Notes under the pieces: model-generated
Databases searched by the model: none
Told to the model about the DNA's origin: nothing
What the model saw: the letters and a program-made list of their open reading frames with translations, nothing else
In this document: piece after piece, positions 47,401 to 58,310 of the stretch
Layout: each line of letters begins with the position of its first letter
Numbering within the stretch: the first letter of the stretch is position 1
Assembly: GCA_030142905.1 (NCBI GenBank)
Contig: JASJOG010000083.1
Location: 391,501-455,500, forward strand
Source: Heliopora coerulea
Lineage: Eukaryota > Cnidaria > Anthozoa > Scleralcyonacea > Helioporidae
Length of the DNA stretch: 64,000 nt
Direction of reading: 5' to 3'
Program-made: the position numbers and the translations under genes

Positions 47401-50330
47401 TTGAAATTGGGCGAAAAATCGTCAAAAACCATGGGTTAACCCCTTTACTTTTTGGTGAAATTTTTCGACCTCAAAATTTATCTTCAATATCAGTCTAAAG
47501 TGCCTGAAATCAATGCAAAACTAGTTTCTTTGGGCTAATCTTTCATATTCTGACCTTATTTCGAAACTTTGAAATTGGGCGAAAAATCGTCAAAAACCAT
47601 GGGTTAACCCCTTTACTTTTTTTCGAAATTTTTCGACCTCAAATATTCGCCTTAATTTCACCTTAAAATGACTGAAATTAATGCCGAACTAGTTTCTTCG
47701 GCCTAATCTTTCATATTCTGACCTTATTTCGAAACTTTGAAATTGGGCGAAAAATCGTCAAAAACCATGGGTTAACCCCTTTACTTTTTGGTGAAATTTT
47801 TCGACCTCAAAATTTATCTTCAATATTAGTCTAAAGTGCCTGAAATCAATGCCAAACTAGTTTCTTCGGCCTAATCTTTCATATTCTGACCTTATTTCAA
47901 AACTTTGAAATTCGGCGAGAAATCGTCAAAAACCATGGGTTAACCCCTTTACTTTTTTTCGAAATTTTTCGACCTCAAAATTTATCTTCAATATTAGTCT
48001 AAAGTGCCAGAAATCAATGCCAAAGTAGTTTCTTCGGCCTAATCTTTCATATTCTGACCTTATTTCAAAACTTTGAAATTGGTTGAAAAATCGTCAAAAA
48101 CCATAGGTTAACCCCTTTACTTTTTTTCGAAATTTTTCGACCTCAAATATTCGCCTTAATTTCACCTTAAAATGACTGAAATCAATGCCAAAATAGTTTC
48201 TTTGGGCTAATCTTTCATATTCTGAACTTATTTCGAAACTTTGAAATTGGGCGAAAAATCGTCAAAAACCATGGGTTAACCCCTTTACTTTTTGGTGAAA
48301 TTTTTCGACCTCAAAATTTATCTTCAATATCAGTCTAAAGTGCCTGAAATCAATGCAAAACTAGTTTCTTTGGGCTAATCTTTCATATTCTGACCTTATT
48401 TCGAAACTTTGAAATTGGGCGAAAAATCGTCAAAAACCATGGGTTAACCCCTTTACTTTTTTTCGAAATTTTTCGACCTCAAAATTTATCTTCAATATTA
48501 GTCTAAAGTGCCAGAAATCAATGCCAAACAAGTTTCTTCGGCCTAATCATTCATATTCTGACCTTATTTCGAAACTTTGAAATTGGGCGAAAAATCGTCA
48601 AAAACCATGGGTTAACCCCTTTACTTTTTTTCGAAATTTTTCGACCTCAAAATTTATCTTCAATATTAGTCTAAAGTGCCAGAAATCAATGCCAAACTAG
48701 TTTCTTCGGCCTAATCTTTCATATTCTGACCTTATTTCGAAACTTTGAAATTGGGCGAAAAATCGTCAAAAACCATGGGTTAACCCCTTTACTTTTTGGT
48801 GAAATTTTTCGACCTCAAAATTTATCTTCAATATTAGTCTAAAGTGCCTGAAATCAATGCCAAACTAGTTTCTTCGGCCTAATCTTTCATATTCTGACCT
48901 TATTTCAAAACTTTGAAATTCGGCGAGAAATCGTAAAAAACCATGGGTTAACCCCTTTACTTTTTTTCGAAATTTTTCGACCTCAAAATTTATCTTCAAT
49001 ATTAGTCTAAAGTGCCAGAAATCAATGCCAAAGTAGTTTCTTCGGCCTAATCTTTCATATTCTGACCTTATTTCAAAACTTTGAAATTGGTTGAAAAATC
49101 GTCAAAAACCATGGGTTAACCCCTTTACTTTTCGGTGAAATTTTTCGACCTCAAAATTTATCTTCAATATCAGTCTAAAGTGCCTGAAATCAATGCCAAA
49201 CTAGTTTCTTCGGCCTAATCTTTCATATTCTGACCTTATTTCGAAACTTTGAAATTGGGCGAAAAATCGTCAAAAACCATGGGTTAACCCCTTTACTTTT
49301 TTTCGAAATTTTTCGACCTCAAATATTCGCCTTAATTTCACCTTAAAATGACTGAAATTAATGCCGAACTAGTTTCTTCGGCCTAATCTTTCATATTCTG
49401 AACTTATTTCGAAACTTTGAAATTGGGCGAAAAATCGTCAAAAACCATGGGTTAACCCCTTTACTTTTTGGTGAAATTTTTCGACCTCAAAATTTATCTT
49501 CAATATTAGTCTAAAGTGCCTGAAATCAATGCCAAACTAGTTTCTTCGGCCTAATCTTTCATATTCTGACCTTATTTCAAAACTTTGAAATTCGGCGAGA
49601 AATCGTAAAAAACCATGGGTTAACCCCTTTACTTTTTTTCGAAATTTTTCGACCTCAAAATTTATCTTCAATATTAGTCTAAAGTGCCAGAAATCAATGC
49701 CAAAGTAGTTTCTTCGGCCTAATCTTTCATATTCTGACCTTATTTCAAAACTTTGAAATTGGTTGAAAAATCGTCAAAAACCATAGGTTAACCCCTTTAC
49801 TTTTTTTCGAAATTTTTCGACCTCAAATATTCGCCTTAATTTTAACTTAAAATGACTAAAATCAATGCCAAACTAGTTTCTTCGACTTAATCTTTCATAT
49901 TCTGAGGTTATTTCGAAAGTTTGAAATTGGTCGAAAAATCGTCAAAAACCATTGGTTAACCCCTTCACTTTTTGGTGAAATTTTTCGACCTCAAAATATA
50001 TCTTCAATATTAGTCTAAAGTGCCTGAAATCAATGCAAAACTAGTTTCTTTTCCCTAATCTTTCATATTCTGAGCTTATTTCGAAACTTTGAAATTGGGC
50101 GAAAAATCATCAAAAACCAAAGGTTAACCCCTTTAATTTTTGGCGTAATTTTTCGCCCTTAAAATTTATGTTGAATATTAGTTTAAAGTGCCTGAAATAA
50201 GGGCTAAACTATATTATTTTACCCAAAATTTTATATTTTGAGCTTTTTTAGAAAGTTTGAAATTGGTCGAAAAATGGTGAAAAACTATGGGTTAACTGTT
50301 TTACTTTTTGGTGATATTTTATAATCCCTG
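44497..50330 (+). repeat. 168-bp satellite array, about 35 copies
   Basis: Head-to-tail units of 167-168 bp, each with CTTTCATATTCTGACCTTAT, TTCGAAACTTTGAAATTGGG, CGAAAAATCGTCAAAAACC and ATGGGTTAACCCCTTTACTT. The GGGTTAACCC palindrome is almost invariant. Two alternating versions of the distal part exist: CAAATATTCGCCTTAATTTC and CAAAATTTATCTTCAATATT. Diagnostic variants recur at whole multiples of the period, e.g. GGCGAGAAATCG at about 47914, 48922 and 49594, separated by 1008 and 672 bp. The outer units (44497-44560 and 49850-50330) are more diverged. No long open frame exists in the array. Confidence 0.95.
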
Positions 50331-50460
50331 GTTTTTCATGTCCAAAAATTTTGAGAAAAAGTAAAGGGGTTAAACCACGGTTTTTGACGATTTTTCGACC
50401 AATTACACTTTCCAAATAAGCTCAAAATATGAAAATTTGGGCCTTATAACATAGTTCTGT
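50331..50460 (-). repeat. inverted satellite relic at right edge of the array
   Basis: AAAAGTAAAGGGGTTAAACC, GGTTTTTGACGATTTTTCGA and AATAAGCTCAAAATATGAAA are the complement of the satellite unit, so orientation flips at the array edge. Confidence 0.75.
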
Positions 50461-50982
50461 CCTTATTTGAGGGACTATTTCCTCTAAATAGACCACTGGG
50501 ACTTATTTTTTCTGAGTCTGTGGATTGGCAACTTAATAGAAAAAGGAGCTTGAATAGAGGCTGGGAGCTGAATAAATTTTGATGTTTAGAAATTCCTCAT
50601 AAATAAATGTAATTCTTAACAATGTAAGTAGATTATACCAACACTTAAATACACCAACTTTCAATTAAATGAACAAGTTTCTTCATAGAATATTGTCACT
50701 TTGTGCTTCTAAGTCCATGTTGAAATGTACCAGGTGTGGGGGCTAAATAGAGGAAATAAGGTATTTTTCCAGTTGATTACCAAAAAACTAATTCCCCTGA
50801 ACTGGGGAAAGGATTACTGATATTTATCTAAAAGCTACAGTTCACTAAAATCAAACATTGCAACTTTTTGCCTCTGCTGCATATTAATAAATTCACTTGC
50901 AAGTGTCTGTTTCCTATGTTCCTGTCACAATTTCCCCCCTTGTTCTGACCTACAAGGGTGGGTGGGGATTGGGGGCAGCACT

Positions 50983-53131
50983 TCAATGCCAGTTAACAAT
51001 TGAGAATTTCATGAACATTCTTGAATGACAGCTTTCTCTGTTGACCGTTAACAATGTAGAAACAATAGTTCTTTCCAAATACTGTTTCAGCAAAGACATT
51101 ACTAAACTGGAGATCTCAGCATAAATCCCAGGGTAACTCCTGTGCTTTAATACTATGGCAACGTAATGTTGCAACTGTGTATCTCATGCCATGCAATGGT
51201 ACAATTGGTTTAAATTCAGTTTATTCCAGGCCCTTTCAAACAAATTCATGTTTTTCACCTGTTAAATTAATAAAAGGTCTACCCAGCATTTTAACAAGGT
51301 ATATATTAGAAACATATGGCAATAATGACAAGAGACTGTGCTACTTTAAAAGAACTGTTTGCCACAAAAGCATTAGCAACATGTAGGATGACTGAGATTA
51401 ATGAACTGTATGTAAACACAAAACATGGAAACACACTTATCAGAAGTACCACATTCTCAATATTTAACAAATGGACTGTTTGGCACCACTGTCCACTAAG
51501 CAAGGATAATAGAAAAGCGACTTTTAAGATAAGGTCTCGCAAACTTAACATTGAAGAAACAGGTTATTAGCTAAAAAAATTGAGAACTTTTCTTAGATCC
51601 CCAATCACCTTGTAGTGAGAAAGTGCAGGATATAGTTCAAAGATCCCTTTCATAAATTGCTTGACAATAGGTGATTGACCAAATGTGACCTCACTGTCAC
51701 TTAACTGCAAAATAAAAGATAATGCACATCTGGCAGTGTTTATGGAGTTGTAAGACAAGCCTGCCTCATATAAGGAAGACAGAAAGTCTAGAGCCATAGG
51801 TATTAGAGAAGAGATGTTGCAATCAACTTCCATGCAAAATGCCAACCACTTCTGAAAATGAATCTGGTACTGTGATTTTGAGCTGTCTTACCAAGAAGCT
51901 TCAATTACTCCAACAGCATGAGGGGAGTAACCACATTGCTATAGTTGCTGCCTGATACTAGACATACCAACAGTCTCAACTTATTGTAACAAGGGTGTTT
52001 CAATTCCAGGGAGTAACAAAGCATTAGCAGTCATGGGCTGGAGTGCAGGACTACTGGTGGATGTAAGTACAGAGGTACAAGGAAGTGGTACCATGGTTGG
52101 GTTGGCCAATCTGGTACCACTAGTACATCCACTGCTTTCTCCTCCATTACTTTCTGGATTACTTGTAACAGACAACTAAATGGCAGGAAACAATCAAACT
52201 CTAAGTCAGCCTAAGAAATTGAGAAAGCATCAACATACATTGCTTCAGGGTCAGGTCTGTAGGAACAATATGTTGTGAATTCTGGGTTGATACAAGAGGC
52301 AAATCTATATCTGGTTTAAACTTTAGGATATCAAGTGCCTCAATAACTGTGGGCTAAAGCTTCCATTCTGTGTCTTGATTACCAAAAAATGGGGACTCTT
52401 TGTCAGCAAGGCTATTGGCAGAGCCAGGGATGTGGGTTGCCTATGTGGGATGACTAGGGCTGGGATGGAGGGCATCTTGCCTATGATAAGAAAGTTCCCT
52501 GTTAACATGCCATTTAAGGTAATAGAGTCTGTCAATTTTGAGACAAGGGGTGTATAATTTTGCAGTGCCTTATGCTCCTTGCTCTCAAGTGCCTCTATAG
52601 ACAAAGTAATTGCTGAGGGAATTCTTAACAGGGTATCTTGGAGAACAGAAAAACGTGTCTGATGATTTGTCATTGGCACATAATAGTTGCCATATTTCAG
52701 AATTGACACATGGCAAAAACAGATTTTGGCAATTCTTGGGGATTTTTTTATCTTTGCATTATTTCTTTTCGTTTCACCAAGTCAAATTCAAGGATAAATT
52801 TATCATCAATCAAATTTGCCAACTTTTCTGAGATCAGAGACCCAGCCTCATCTGAGGGACTCAAGGCATCACTTACAAGGGTAATTATATCAATTTTATC
52901 ATCGTCATTAGGCTCTTCATCTTTGTCATTTTATGCGCAATTACTAAGCATGTCATCGTCAATGACTGACCAAAGATCAACATCTGTTGTATTTAGAGTT
53001 GCTTTCTTTGAAGCATCGGGTGGTGTTTTCTCTGAAGCAATTGACTCTGTAAGGGTAACCAGTGGTGCAGCTACACCCGGGCCTGTGCCCAGGTGAAACC
53101 TGTTTGTGCCTTGACAAAATATTGCTGACAA
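50983..53131 (-). pseudogene. tyrosine-recombinase element relic (DIRS- or Crypton-like)
   Basis: Read from high to low coordinates on the - strand: an acidic segment (53131-52931), a segment with HKALQNYTPLVSKLTDSITL and GKMPSIPALVIPHRQPTSLA (52709-52323), ANALLLPGIETPLLQ (52030-51981), then MALDFLSSLYEAGLSYNSIN and SPIVKQFMKGIFELYPALSH (51795-51590), then LILKVAFLLSLLSGQWCQTV (51530-51470). The last two match the SAM-like N-terminal domain and the first catalytic box of tyrosine recombinases of mobile elements. The box normally carries Arg where this has Trp (SGQWCQT), so it is inactive. Frames are interrupted. No reverse transcriptase is visible, so DIRS versus Crypton cannot be decided. 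The end towards 50983 is poorly defined. Confidence 0.65.
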
Positions 53132-54239
53132 ACCTAGCTCACACTCAGCAAAGTATAGAGTATAGTCACTACAAAGATTAAATATAATTGTTCTGCCTAC
53201 CTAAAGTCCAAGTATTAGTTTAATTTCCACATAAATGTTAATTATTTCGTAAAAATATGTCCTTGCAAGATGAAGTAAAAAACAATGTGTCAGTGGGCGC
53301 TGATGAGTAAAATGTTTAAGTGTGAATATGGTGGCAAGGCAATTGTCATTGTTCGACTGTTGTGAAATGAATCCAAAGAAAAAGAGGACAGAAAGTGGGA
53401 ACACTGAGCCTGAGTCAAACAAGCCTAGGGATGATGTTGAGAAGCCAGAGGAAACACAGTAGTGATCGCAGTTAGTACAGAAGTGTTATTGGGTTCAAGT
53501 ACTGCAAAATATCTTGAGGGGCATGCCCCACGTCTTTTGCTAGCAGTGTAATAACTAAAAACCTACCAGAAAATGTTGACACCTGTGTCCATGTTGTGCC
53601 CTGCGTCTTGTTTGTTTTAACGGGTTGCTCTGGCCGGTACTGTCAATATAGACGGCTTTTCGTTTCCCGCCAAAATGCTCTTGGCTGCTAGAAGCTTTGT
53701 CATTCACTAGTGACATTAAAGTTTGTTCGTAGTCAACATATTTTGCTGCATTTCAGAAAGGACGGACAACAGTGTGTCATCAACAGAACCAAATGTCTTA
53801 CTAGTGCACGTGGCGGGTTCGTTTTGTGGAGGTGGCACGACCTCGTTTACGGCATGGTCTCCACTATCACATGGCCGATGTAAAATTTACAATGCAAATT
53901 AGTTATTACGGGTAACAGATAAATTTGTAACACTTAGCTCTCGGTGATGTTGGTATCCTGGCAAATACAAAATCTTCGTACCCAATGCTTGGTGAAGTTA
54001 GTGGTCCCAAGATAAGAAAAAAACGACTTGAAGATAACTCTGCTCTGCTCAAATTTATAACCGAACAAAAGCGCGTGTTGTACACAACTGACCGGGCGCA
54101 TGCGCTGCACTCTCTCTTGTACAACTCCTCACGACCGTAGCTAAAGACGAAATAGAATTGTCAAAAAAATAGGCTAAATTATTATAGTGTAAATCAAGTT
54201 AATTAATCTTGGACTTATTTAAGTCATTTAGCCCCGAAT

Positions 54240-54610
54240 TGCGTTTATTATTGATGGTCAAAAATTTCATTAAAAAGTAAATGGGTTAGCCCAAATACTT
54301 TCATTTTGCACTTATTTCGGTCACCTAAAGCCAAAATTGTATTCAATTTTGAAGGTCAAAAATTTTACCAAAAAGTAAAAGGATGAACCCATGGTTTTTG
54401 ATGATTGTTGGACGCATTGTAAATGTTCAAAATTAGGTGAAAAGATTCAAATTTGGCCCAAATATTTTAGTTTTTCACTTATTCCAGTCATTCTAAACTA
54501 AAATTTTGCTGAGTTTTTGAAGATGAAATATTTCACTAAAAAGTAAATGTGTTAATCCATGGTTTTTGATTATTTTATGAGCAATCTCAAACTTTCAAAG
54601 TTATGTCTCT
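54240..54610 (-). repeat. two or three diverged inverted satellite-like units
   Basis: Successive blocks carry CAAAAAGTAAAAGGATGAACC with ATGGTTTTTGATGATT, and CTAAAAAGTAAATGTGTTAA with ATCCATGGTTTTTGATTATT. Both are complements of the satellite core, with much higher divergence than in the main array. Confidence 0.65.
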
Positions 54611-54682
54611 GTACTCTTGGAGAAAATGAGGCTTGTCAAATTAGAGTATAGTATGATGTGTTGTTTGATAAATGTAACTATT

Positions 54683-55160
54683 TTAAATATATATATATTA
54701 CATCAAAATATAAATATCAAGATCAATTGATCCATCAATCAGTCAATCTATCTATCTGTGTGTGTATATATATATACACACACACATACATACATGTACA
54801 TATGTATATATACATACATGCCTGTATATATGTGTGTGTGTGTGTATATATATATGTAAGTAAGCCTGAGGAGATGGAGGGGTTTTGGGCATATAAATTG
54901 AATACGTTCATTCCAAATGGACTCAATCTTAGGGATTTTACTTAATTATGAATTTTAATTAGTTGTTTAATTTATATTTAAGTGGATTACTGACTTCTGT
55001 ATTACGATCTCGAGAAAGGGGCTTGCTCCAAAACATTGGAGATGAAATAAAAATTTTTTTAAATGAGTTTTCTTATGGTTATCTTATATATATGTATATG
55101 TATATATATTTATATATATATATATAGATATATAGATAGATAGGTAGATATATAACCTCA
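54683..55160. repeat. TATA/CATA/TG microsatellites around a repeat end
   Basis: Mixed TA, CACA, TACA and GTGT runs at about 54683-54860 and TA/GATA runs at about 55085-55155. Between them (about 54990-55060), GAGAAAGGGGCTTGCTCCAA followed by AACATTGGAG resembles the terminal sequence of Penelope-type repeats. Confidence 0.8.
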
Positions 55161-55164
55161 AAAA

Positions 55165-56106
55165 ACTTTAAAAAAATGTTTCTGGGCACAGCTCCTTCTT
55201 CAGATACAAACAGTCCAAGACAGAGTTCCTTTATAATTTCTTGCCCACAAAGATTTGCATAACTCAGTTCATGCTATTATAAATCATAATCATTAATACA
55301 TCAGATTTCCAAAACATTTAGTCCCAGTGGTGTACAGCACTTTGATTTTTCAATCCAAAAAGCCTCCCTATACGTCCGATCCCTCACATCAGTTGCATCA
55401 ATTATTTGCACCATCACATCATTCAAACCTCCATGACGATCTTCCCAAAAGTGAGCATACAAATGCTCCCCACAAATATCCCTCTATCCCTTCCCATACT
55501 CATTCAATAAACCTCTATGGTTATTAAACCACATTCTAAATGATGTGATAGTACTTCCCACATATTGTTTCCCACAATTCATACAAGTTAATAGACAAAT
55601 CACCCCACATGAATCGCAATCAAAGGCATGATTGATATGGAAAGACCATTCCTCAACACTACCAACAAAAGTCAGACTGGTTTCAACCACATCACAAACT
55701 TTACACCTGGCCTTTCCACAACAAAATATTCCTTTGACTTTTTTTTCCAACAGTTGTATCTTTGCCCTAACTAAATTAAAACCTTTAAGTAAGACATTCT
55801 TCTAATGCCAACCACTGGTACTTCAGGCAATACCCTCTCAAACAGGCACAACATATCTGTAAAAACCTGTAATTCTTGAAGAATTCTATGAACATCCAAA
55901 AGAGCTGGGTGATAATCCAAAATCAAAACTATTCTACTGATCCCTTCTGAGCCTAAATCCCTTTTCCCTCTAAAAGTGACAAACAATCAACATTCTTAAC
56001 TTGGCCAATTTGGGCATCAATAAAATCCCTCTTGTGACCTCTTTTTAAAAGGAAACTTTTCAATTCATTAACTCTGGTCTCAAAAACATAATTTGATTCA
56101 CAAATC

Positions 56107-56108
<2 letters not shown>
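55165..56108 (-). pseudogene. Penelope-like retroelement relic: connector and GIY-YIG endonuclease
   Basis: On the - strand: VNELKSFLLKRGHKRDFIDA (about 56080-56020), VLILDYHPALLDVHRILQEL then PEVPVVGIRRMSYLKVLI (55930-55771), then CKVCDVVETSLTFVG, FDCDSCGVICLLTCMNCGKQ, YVGSTITSFRMWFNNHRG (55690-55510). This order is that of the C-terminal end of Penelope-like elements: RT thumb/connector with HPAL and the PxxxRR motif, the CxxC, and the GIY-YIG domain. YVG is kept, but the first GIY position reads VIC and the usual Arg before NNH is Trp, so the nuclease is dead. A frameshift separates the two halves near 55760. The RT core is missing; the copy starts at a TA microsatellite. The downstream end has TCTGAAGAAGGAGCTGTGCC. 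Confidence 0.8.
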
Positions 56109-56158
<50 letters not shown>

Positions 56159-56168
56159 CACATACATG
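56107..56168. repeat. (TA)n microsatellite
   Basis: TA run followed by CATA units, at the 5'-truncated end of the Penelope-like relic. Confidence 0.95.
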
Positions 56169-56205
56169 CAAAGATGAGTAGAAGGTCAACACAAATGTTA
56201 TACAG

Positions 56206-56400
56206 AAAATTTGTTGCATGACAACAAAAATGATAACTTACAAAAAACCACTTCTTTGAGACACTTTCTGCACAAACATTTTACTCTTTCATGTATTTGC
56301 ACCTGAAGAGCTTATTAAAGTGAAAACATTTGTGCAAAAAACGTTTTAAAGAAGTGGTTTTTCATAAGTTATTTTTGTTGTCACACAACAAATTTTCTGT
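56206..56400. repeat. imperfect palindrome
   Basis: Arms of about 85 bases: AAATTTGTTGCATGACAACA and AAAACCACTTCTTTGAGACA on the left, complements on the right. The centre is near 56300. It follows the same layout as the two hammerhead-associated palindromes. Confidence 0.6.
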
Positions 56401-56424
56401 ATATACATATATACATGTATAAGA

Positions 56425-56567
56425 AGTAAAATAGACAAAATTTTTCGCTGTTGCTACTCTGAGTTTCACGTGCTCAGGGATCATCAGGCAACTGATGATC
56501 ACCTGAGCACGTGAAACTCAGAGTCACGACAGCAAAAAACTTTGTCTATTTTACTTCTTTATTCTCT
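56425..56567. repeat. palindrome related to the 38.4 kb element
   Basis: Left arm AAGTAAAATAGACAAAATTT to ATCATCAGG, right arm CTGATGATCACCTGAGCACG to TCTATTTTACTTCTT. It keeps the CTGATGA and GTGAAAC order of the 38.4 kb palindrome, but stem II and stem I pairing are not preserved. Confidence 0.65.
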
Positions 56568-56702
56568 CTACTGGTATGGTATTGAGTGCTCTTCATTCTC
56601 AAGCCAACACTGCAACCTTCCTAGTCCTCACCTTTGGTTTATATATATACACATACATACATACATACATACATACATAAATTCTCCATCCTGCTCATCA
56701 GC

Positions 56703-56748
56703 ACTACACTGATGAGGCCCAGTAGGCCGAAACAGTTCCGTCTGTAGT
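56703..56748 (+). ncRNA. hammerhead ribozyme, copy 1 of tandem pair
   Basis: Type I layout with stem I closed by the outer strands: ACTACA (56703-56708) pairs with TGTAGT (56743-56748). Core CTGATGA, stem II GGCC-CAGTA-GGCC, GAAA, short stem III, cleavage triplet GTC ending at 56742. All core residues are intact. Stem III has one mismatch (ACAG against CCGT), which could weaken it. Minimal type I hammerheads of this kind are known from Penelope-like elements. Confidence 0.85.
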
Positions 56749-56932
56749 TAGATATCGCTCTTTGGCCTCTTGGTTCATATTAAGCACTCTACAGGATGAG
56801 TCATGCTACTAGCAAATTTGCACACGCTCACTAGTCTCTAGTTAGAGCACTCTGACGTGGCCTAGATGTACCACAACTGTGGAACATTTGAGTTGCCGAC
56901 ATAATGTAGGCTTCTCCATCCTGCTCGTCAGC

Positions 56933-56977
56933 ACTACACTGATAAGGCCCAGTAGGCTGAAATGGTTCCATCTGTAG

Positions 56978-56978
<1 letters not shown>
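56933..56978 (+). ncRNA. hammerhead ribozyme, copy 2, core mutated
   Basis: Same structure 230 bases downstream: stem I ACTACA/TGTAGT, stem II GGCC-CAGTA-GGCT, GAAA, stem III ATGG/CCAT, triplet ATC ending at 56972. The core reads CTGATAA, so the conserved G8 is A; this residue is needed for catalysis, so the copy should be inactive. Stem III differs from copy 3 at both paired positions (C-G to T-A), a compensatory change. Confidence 0.8.

Positions 56979-56979
<1 letters not shown>

Positions 56980-57040
<61 letters not shown>
56980..57040. repeat. (CATA)n and (TA)n microsatellite
   Basis: CATA units turning into a TA run directly after the second ribozyme. A similar CATA run at about 56645-56680 precedes the first one. 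Confidence 0.95.
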
Positions 57041-57045
<5 letters not shown>

Positions 57046-58170
57046 GGTTTTAATATATAAAACTCATTGGTGTTTTTTGTTCTCTATAGCTCATTAGGAA
57101 TTCAAGAGGAAAATACAGAGGAAAATCACAACCATGTCGTCTCTTTATACAAGATAAAAACATATGTGACTTTATATGTGGAGAAGAAGTTAATTTTTTC
57201 AGCATAGAAAAGATAAATTTCCAAACTTTTTTCATGAATTAGTGTATTAAGAGGTTTGTTTCACAGGACATTTAAAAAGTTGGCAGTCTGTGCTTTATTG
57301 GCTCTAAAACACTTGGCTATCACGTTATGTTTTCAGACAAGGCACTCCTGCTTAGTATTTAAATATTACATTTACACATAATTTTATAATAATATATTAA
57401 ATATAATTTGTGATTCTCTTTATTTCACTATATCTTAAAAGAACAGAGCATGGATTGGCATGTTATATCATCGTCTGAAATATTGGTAACTAGAGGCTAG
57501 AACCTCCCGCCAGTTCCACTATCCTACTGCCCTAAAGCCTAAATGCTATCAACGATGAAGAACGATATTAAGTGTCAAATATAATTATTTTGTATACTAC
57601 CAGTTCTTCTACCTCTTCTTGACAATTCGGCTTCACCAAACAAGCACGATTTTCAAGACTGATGTAAACGGAAAAAATGTAATCCCACAAAATTTTGTCA
57701 ATCCAGGTGGTTTAACTTTACATTACTGCTGCATAGTTGCACAAACTTGCGGACCATTTCGTGGCAATAAGGATATTAAAATGTCATGAGTTCTCCATCT
57801 TTAATGGCGGCAGCATGCATGGACCGAAGGTACGTGGGAAATAAATTAGCATAATTAGTCACCAGTCTCCATAATTTATCGCTGCTGCTTGGAAGTGACT
57901 CTGATATTCTCCGAAATAACGTAACTTCGTTTGTACCAGTATGAGTTTGAAATATTTATTTGAATCGACTGAAAAAATTTATTTGAGTGTGCACAAAACT
58001 GAAACTATGGCACAATCTATCGGTGGATTTCTGCCCTCGGGGGAACACGGCGTTAGAGGGGACTGGGGTCAACAACGTTGACAATTACAATTATCTTTTT
58101 AAATTTATTTTTATTCTGTTTCAGTTTAAACTTTTTTAATTAAAATTCAAAGTAATGTCAAGTAAACTAA
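57041..58170. other. no supported gene
   Basis: AT-rich sequence with only short frames and no recognisable repeat beyond the microsatellite on its left. Confidence 0.6.
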
Positions 58171-58177
58171 TGTAAAG

Positions 58178-58310
58178 TAGAGTAGAGTGGAGTGGAGTGG
58201 AGTGGAGTGGAGTGGAGTGGAGTGGAGTGGAGCGGAGCGGAGTGGAGTGAAGGGAGTGGAGTGGAGGGAGTGGAGTGGAGTGGAATGGAGTGGAGTAGAG
58301 TAAAGTAAAT
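58178..58310. repeat. (GGAGT)n pentanucleotide minisatellite
   Basis: About 25 units of GGAGT with variants GGAGC, GGAAT and GAGGG, strongly purine-biased on the + strand. Confidence 0.95.

Noticed and set aside
53366..53464. Short + strand frame starting MNPKKKRTESG
   Set aside because: Only 32 codons and low complexity; a resemblance to the start of some transposases is too weak to call.
54735..54945. Open frames across the 54.7-54.9 kb repeats
   Set aside because: They translate simple-sequence repeats.
56425..56567. Calling this palindrome a hammerhead ribozyme like the one at 38.4 kb
   Set aside because: CTGATGA and GAAAC are present, but stem II and stem I do not pair.
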